Assembly: GCF_014237865.1 (NCBI RefSeq) | Contig: NZ_JACJUU010000006.1 | Location: forward strand, 62,001-126,000 | Source of the DNA: Pusillimonas minor | Lineage (GTDB): Bacteria > Pseudomonadota > Gammaproteobacteria > Burkholderiales > Burkholderiaceae_B | Direction: 5' to 3' | Length of the DNA stretch: 64,000 nucleotides | Part shown: piece after piece, positions 63,231 to 64,000 of the stretch | Position numbering within the stretch: the stretch's first letter is position 1 | Layout of the letters: every line of letters starts with the position of its first letter | Notes under the pieces: generated by a model | Told to the model about the DNA's origin: nothing | The model's input: only the letters and a program-made list of their open reading frames with translations | The model's database searches: none | Made by a program: the position numbers and the translations under genes

Positions 63231-64000
63231 ATGTTCAAGCGACTGCTTCTGGTTGTGGGTTGTCTTTTGCTGGCCGCGTGTGGCCGACAACCCGACGTCA
63301 GCACCTTGCGTACTGATATCGGGCAACGACTCGATGCGACTTATGGTGAAGGTGTTTTTAAAATCGTCGAACTCGACCGCAAGGGTTCTGCCACCGACAG
63401 TACGGCGCCTGAAGGCGAAGATCGCCGCGTGGTGTATTACGACATTGCGCTCGAATTTGAAAAAGACGTCACCCTCGATGCCTGGGATCGGCCCGGTGTG
63501 GCCTCGTTGGTGACGTTGCTGGGTGCCGGCCCACGCAGTATTTCTGGCGTTAAGTCTGGCGGTAACCTGGCCGGTGACCAGATCATTGCGCACGCCAGCG
63601 CTATCTATGCCAAAAATGCCGGCGGCCAGTGGGTTTTGGCAACGCCGCCCGGGGTCAGCAATGCGCAAGCGCCTGCTATCGATACCGGTGCGCCACCGCC
63701 GGTTTCCCGGCGTCTGCTCGACACGCTCGACGAAATATCCCGTTCGGTGACCCGCAGTAACTCGGGCGCCGGCGAGCGCATTGTGCAGCAAGAGCTGCAG
63801 CGCTCTGTTGCGCGCATTAATGGCCGCCTTAGCCGCATGCAGCAAGGCTACCCCTTGGCGGGTGGCCCCGACCGCGGTGAGTACGTGGCCTTTGCCAGTG
63901 CGTTGGCTGCATTGGCGCACGACGGTCAGGCAAAAATTACGCCGTTAATCACCGGTGGCAGCGTCGATAACATCGAAATGCTGCGTACCGGTGACGCCGT
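63231..64000 (+). CDS. Lipoprotein with a C-terminal TAXI-type binding domain, truncated by the window edge
   Basis: An open frame of 256 codons runs off the right edge, starting at ATG 63231, one base after the gltS stop. Signal peptide and lipobox LLLAAC (acylated C17) are followed by a ~200-residue domain (FKIVELDRKGSATD, YDIALEFEKDVTLDAWDR) that I do not recognise, and then LITGGSVDNIEMLRTGDAV, which closely resembles the N-terminal strand-turn of TAXI-family TRAP binding proteins (GS-xN-xxLLRSGEAD). It may bind a solute at the outer or inner membrane and work with gltS, but the TAXI domain is only partly visible. Confidence 0.75.
   Translation, partial: MFKRLLLVVGCLLLAACGRQPDVSTLRTDIGQRLDATYGEGVFKIVELDRKGSATDSTAPEGEDRRVVYYDIALEFEKDVTLDAWDRPGVASLVTLLGAGPRSISGVKSGGNLAGDQIIAHASAIYAKNAGGQWVLATPPGVSNAQAPAIDTGAPPPVSRRLLDTLDEISRSVTRSNSGAGERIVQQELQRSVARINGRLSRMQQGYPLAGGPDRGEYVAFASALAALAHDGQAKITPLITGGSVDNIEMLRTGDA

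Overview
The window reads as a chromosomal segment of a betaproteobacterium of the Burkholderiales, most likely family Alcaligenaceae (Bordetella / Pusillimonas / Advenella-like). This is an inference from gene content and order: metX-metW behind a SAM-II riboswitch, mreBCD-mrdA-rodA divergent from gatCAB, ftsEX-mutY, the aapQM permease pair, TAXI-TRAP transporters and several branched-chain-type binding proteins. Coding density is high and G+C is clearly elevated, with many antisense shadow frames. I see no insertion sequence, integrase, prophage, CRISPR array or rRNA; one tRNA gene is present.

Layout. 1-5264 is core: the end of priA, rep, a PaaH-type 3-hydroxyacyl-CoA dehydrogenase, a membrane-anchored di-heme cytochrome c5-like protein and tRNA-Arg(CCG). 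5329-12955 is an accessory-looking catabolic locus: a FadR-type GntR regulator diverges from a co-directional run of Rieske oxygenase, glutamine-synthetase-like ligase, [2Fe-2S] ferredoxin, ABC binding protein, amidase and class I glutamine amidotransferase. The ligase plus amidotransferase pairing resembles gamma-glutamylation routes (aniline TdnQ/TdnT, putrescine PuuA/PuuD). Three copies of a TTGTATRCAA palindrome lie in the divergent promoter region. 12960-26812 is mostly housekeeping: acnA, gshA, a lipoprotein, a minimal LuxR-type HTH protein, SAM-II-metX-metW-ampG-xth, a PACE efflux protein, a serine beta-lactamase-like protein, a LigB-type dioxygenase, DoxX and pyrE.

26809-41434 holds gatCAB, the rod-shape operon mreBCD-mrdA-rodA, ftsEX-mutY, a polar amino acid permease pair lacking its ATPase and binding protein, and an OmpA-type lipoprotein. 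41514-47078 holds an aldehyde dehydrogenase divergent from an MFS exporter, a PAS-PAS-GGDEF protein and a second orphan ABC binding protein. 47288-54867 is a second catabolic/uptake locus: TAXI-TRAP permease, TAXI binding protein and FAD monooxygenase on the minus strand, divergent from a TetR regulator, a metal-dependent cyclase/hydrolase and a phytoene-desaturase-like FAD oxidoreductase.

54869-61392 is a minus-strand module: small DUF4212 subunit, sodium:solute symporter, cNMP/CBS/nucleotidyltransferase (DUF294) protein, a small membrane protein and a membrane sensor fused to a DnaQ-type exonuclease, preceded by a long structured leader. The window ends with gltS and a lipoprotein running off the edge whose last visible part looks like the start of a TAXI binding domain.

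The best candidates for undescribed biology are the Rieske / gamma-glutamyl-ligase cluster, the sensor-exonuclease and its symporter neighbourhood, the TAXI/FAD cluster of unknown substrate, and the lipoprotein-TAXI protein next to gltS.
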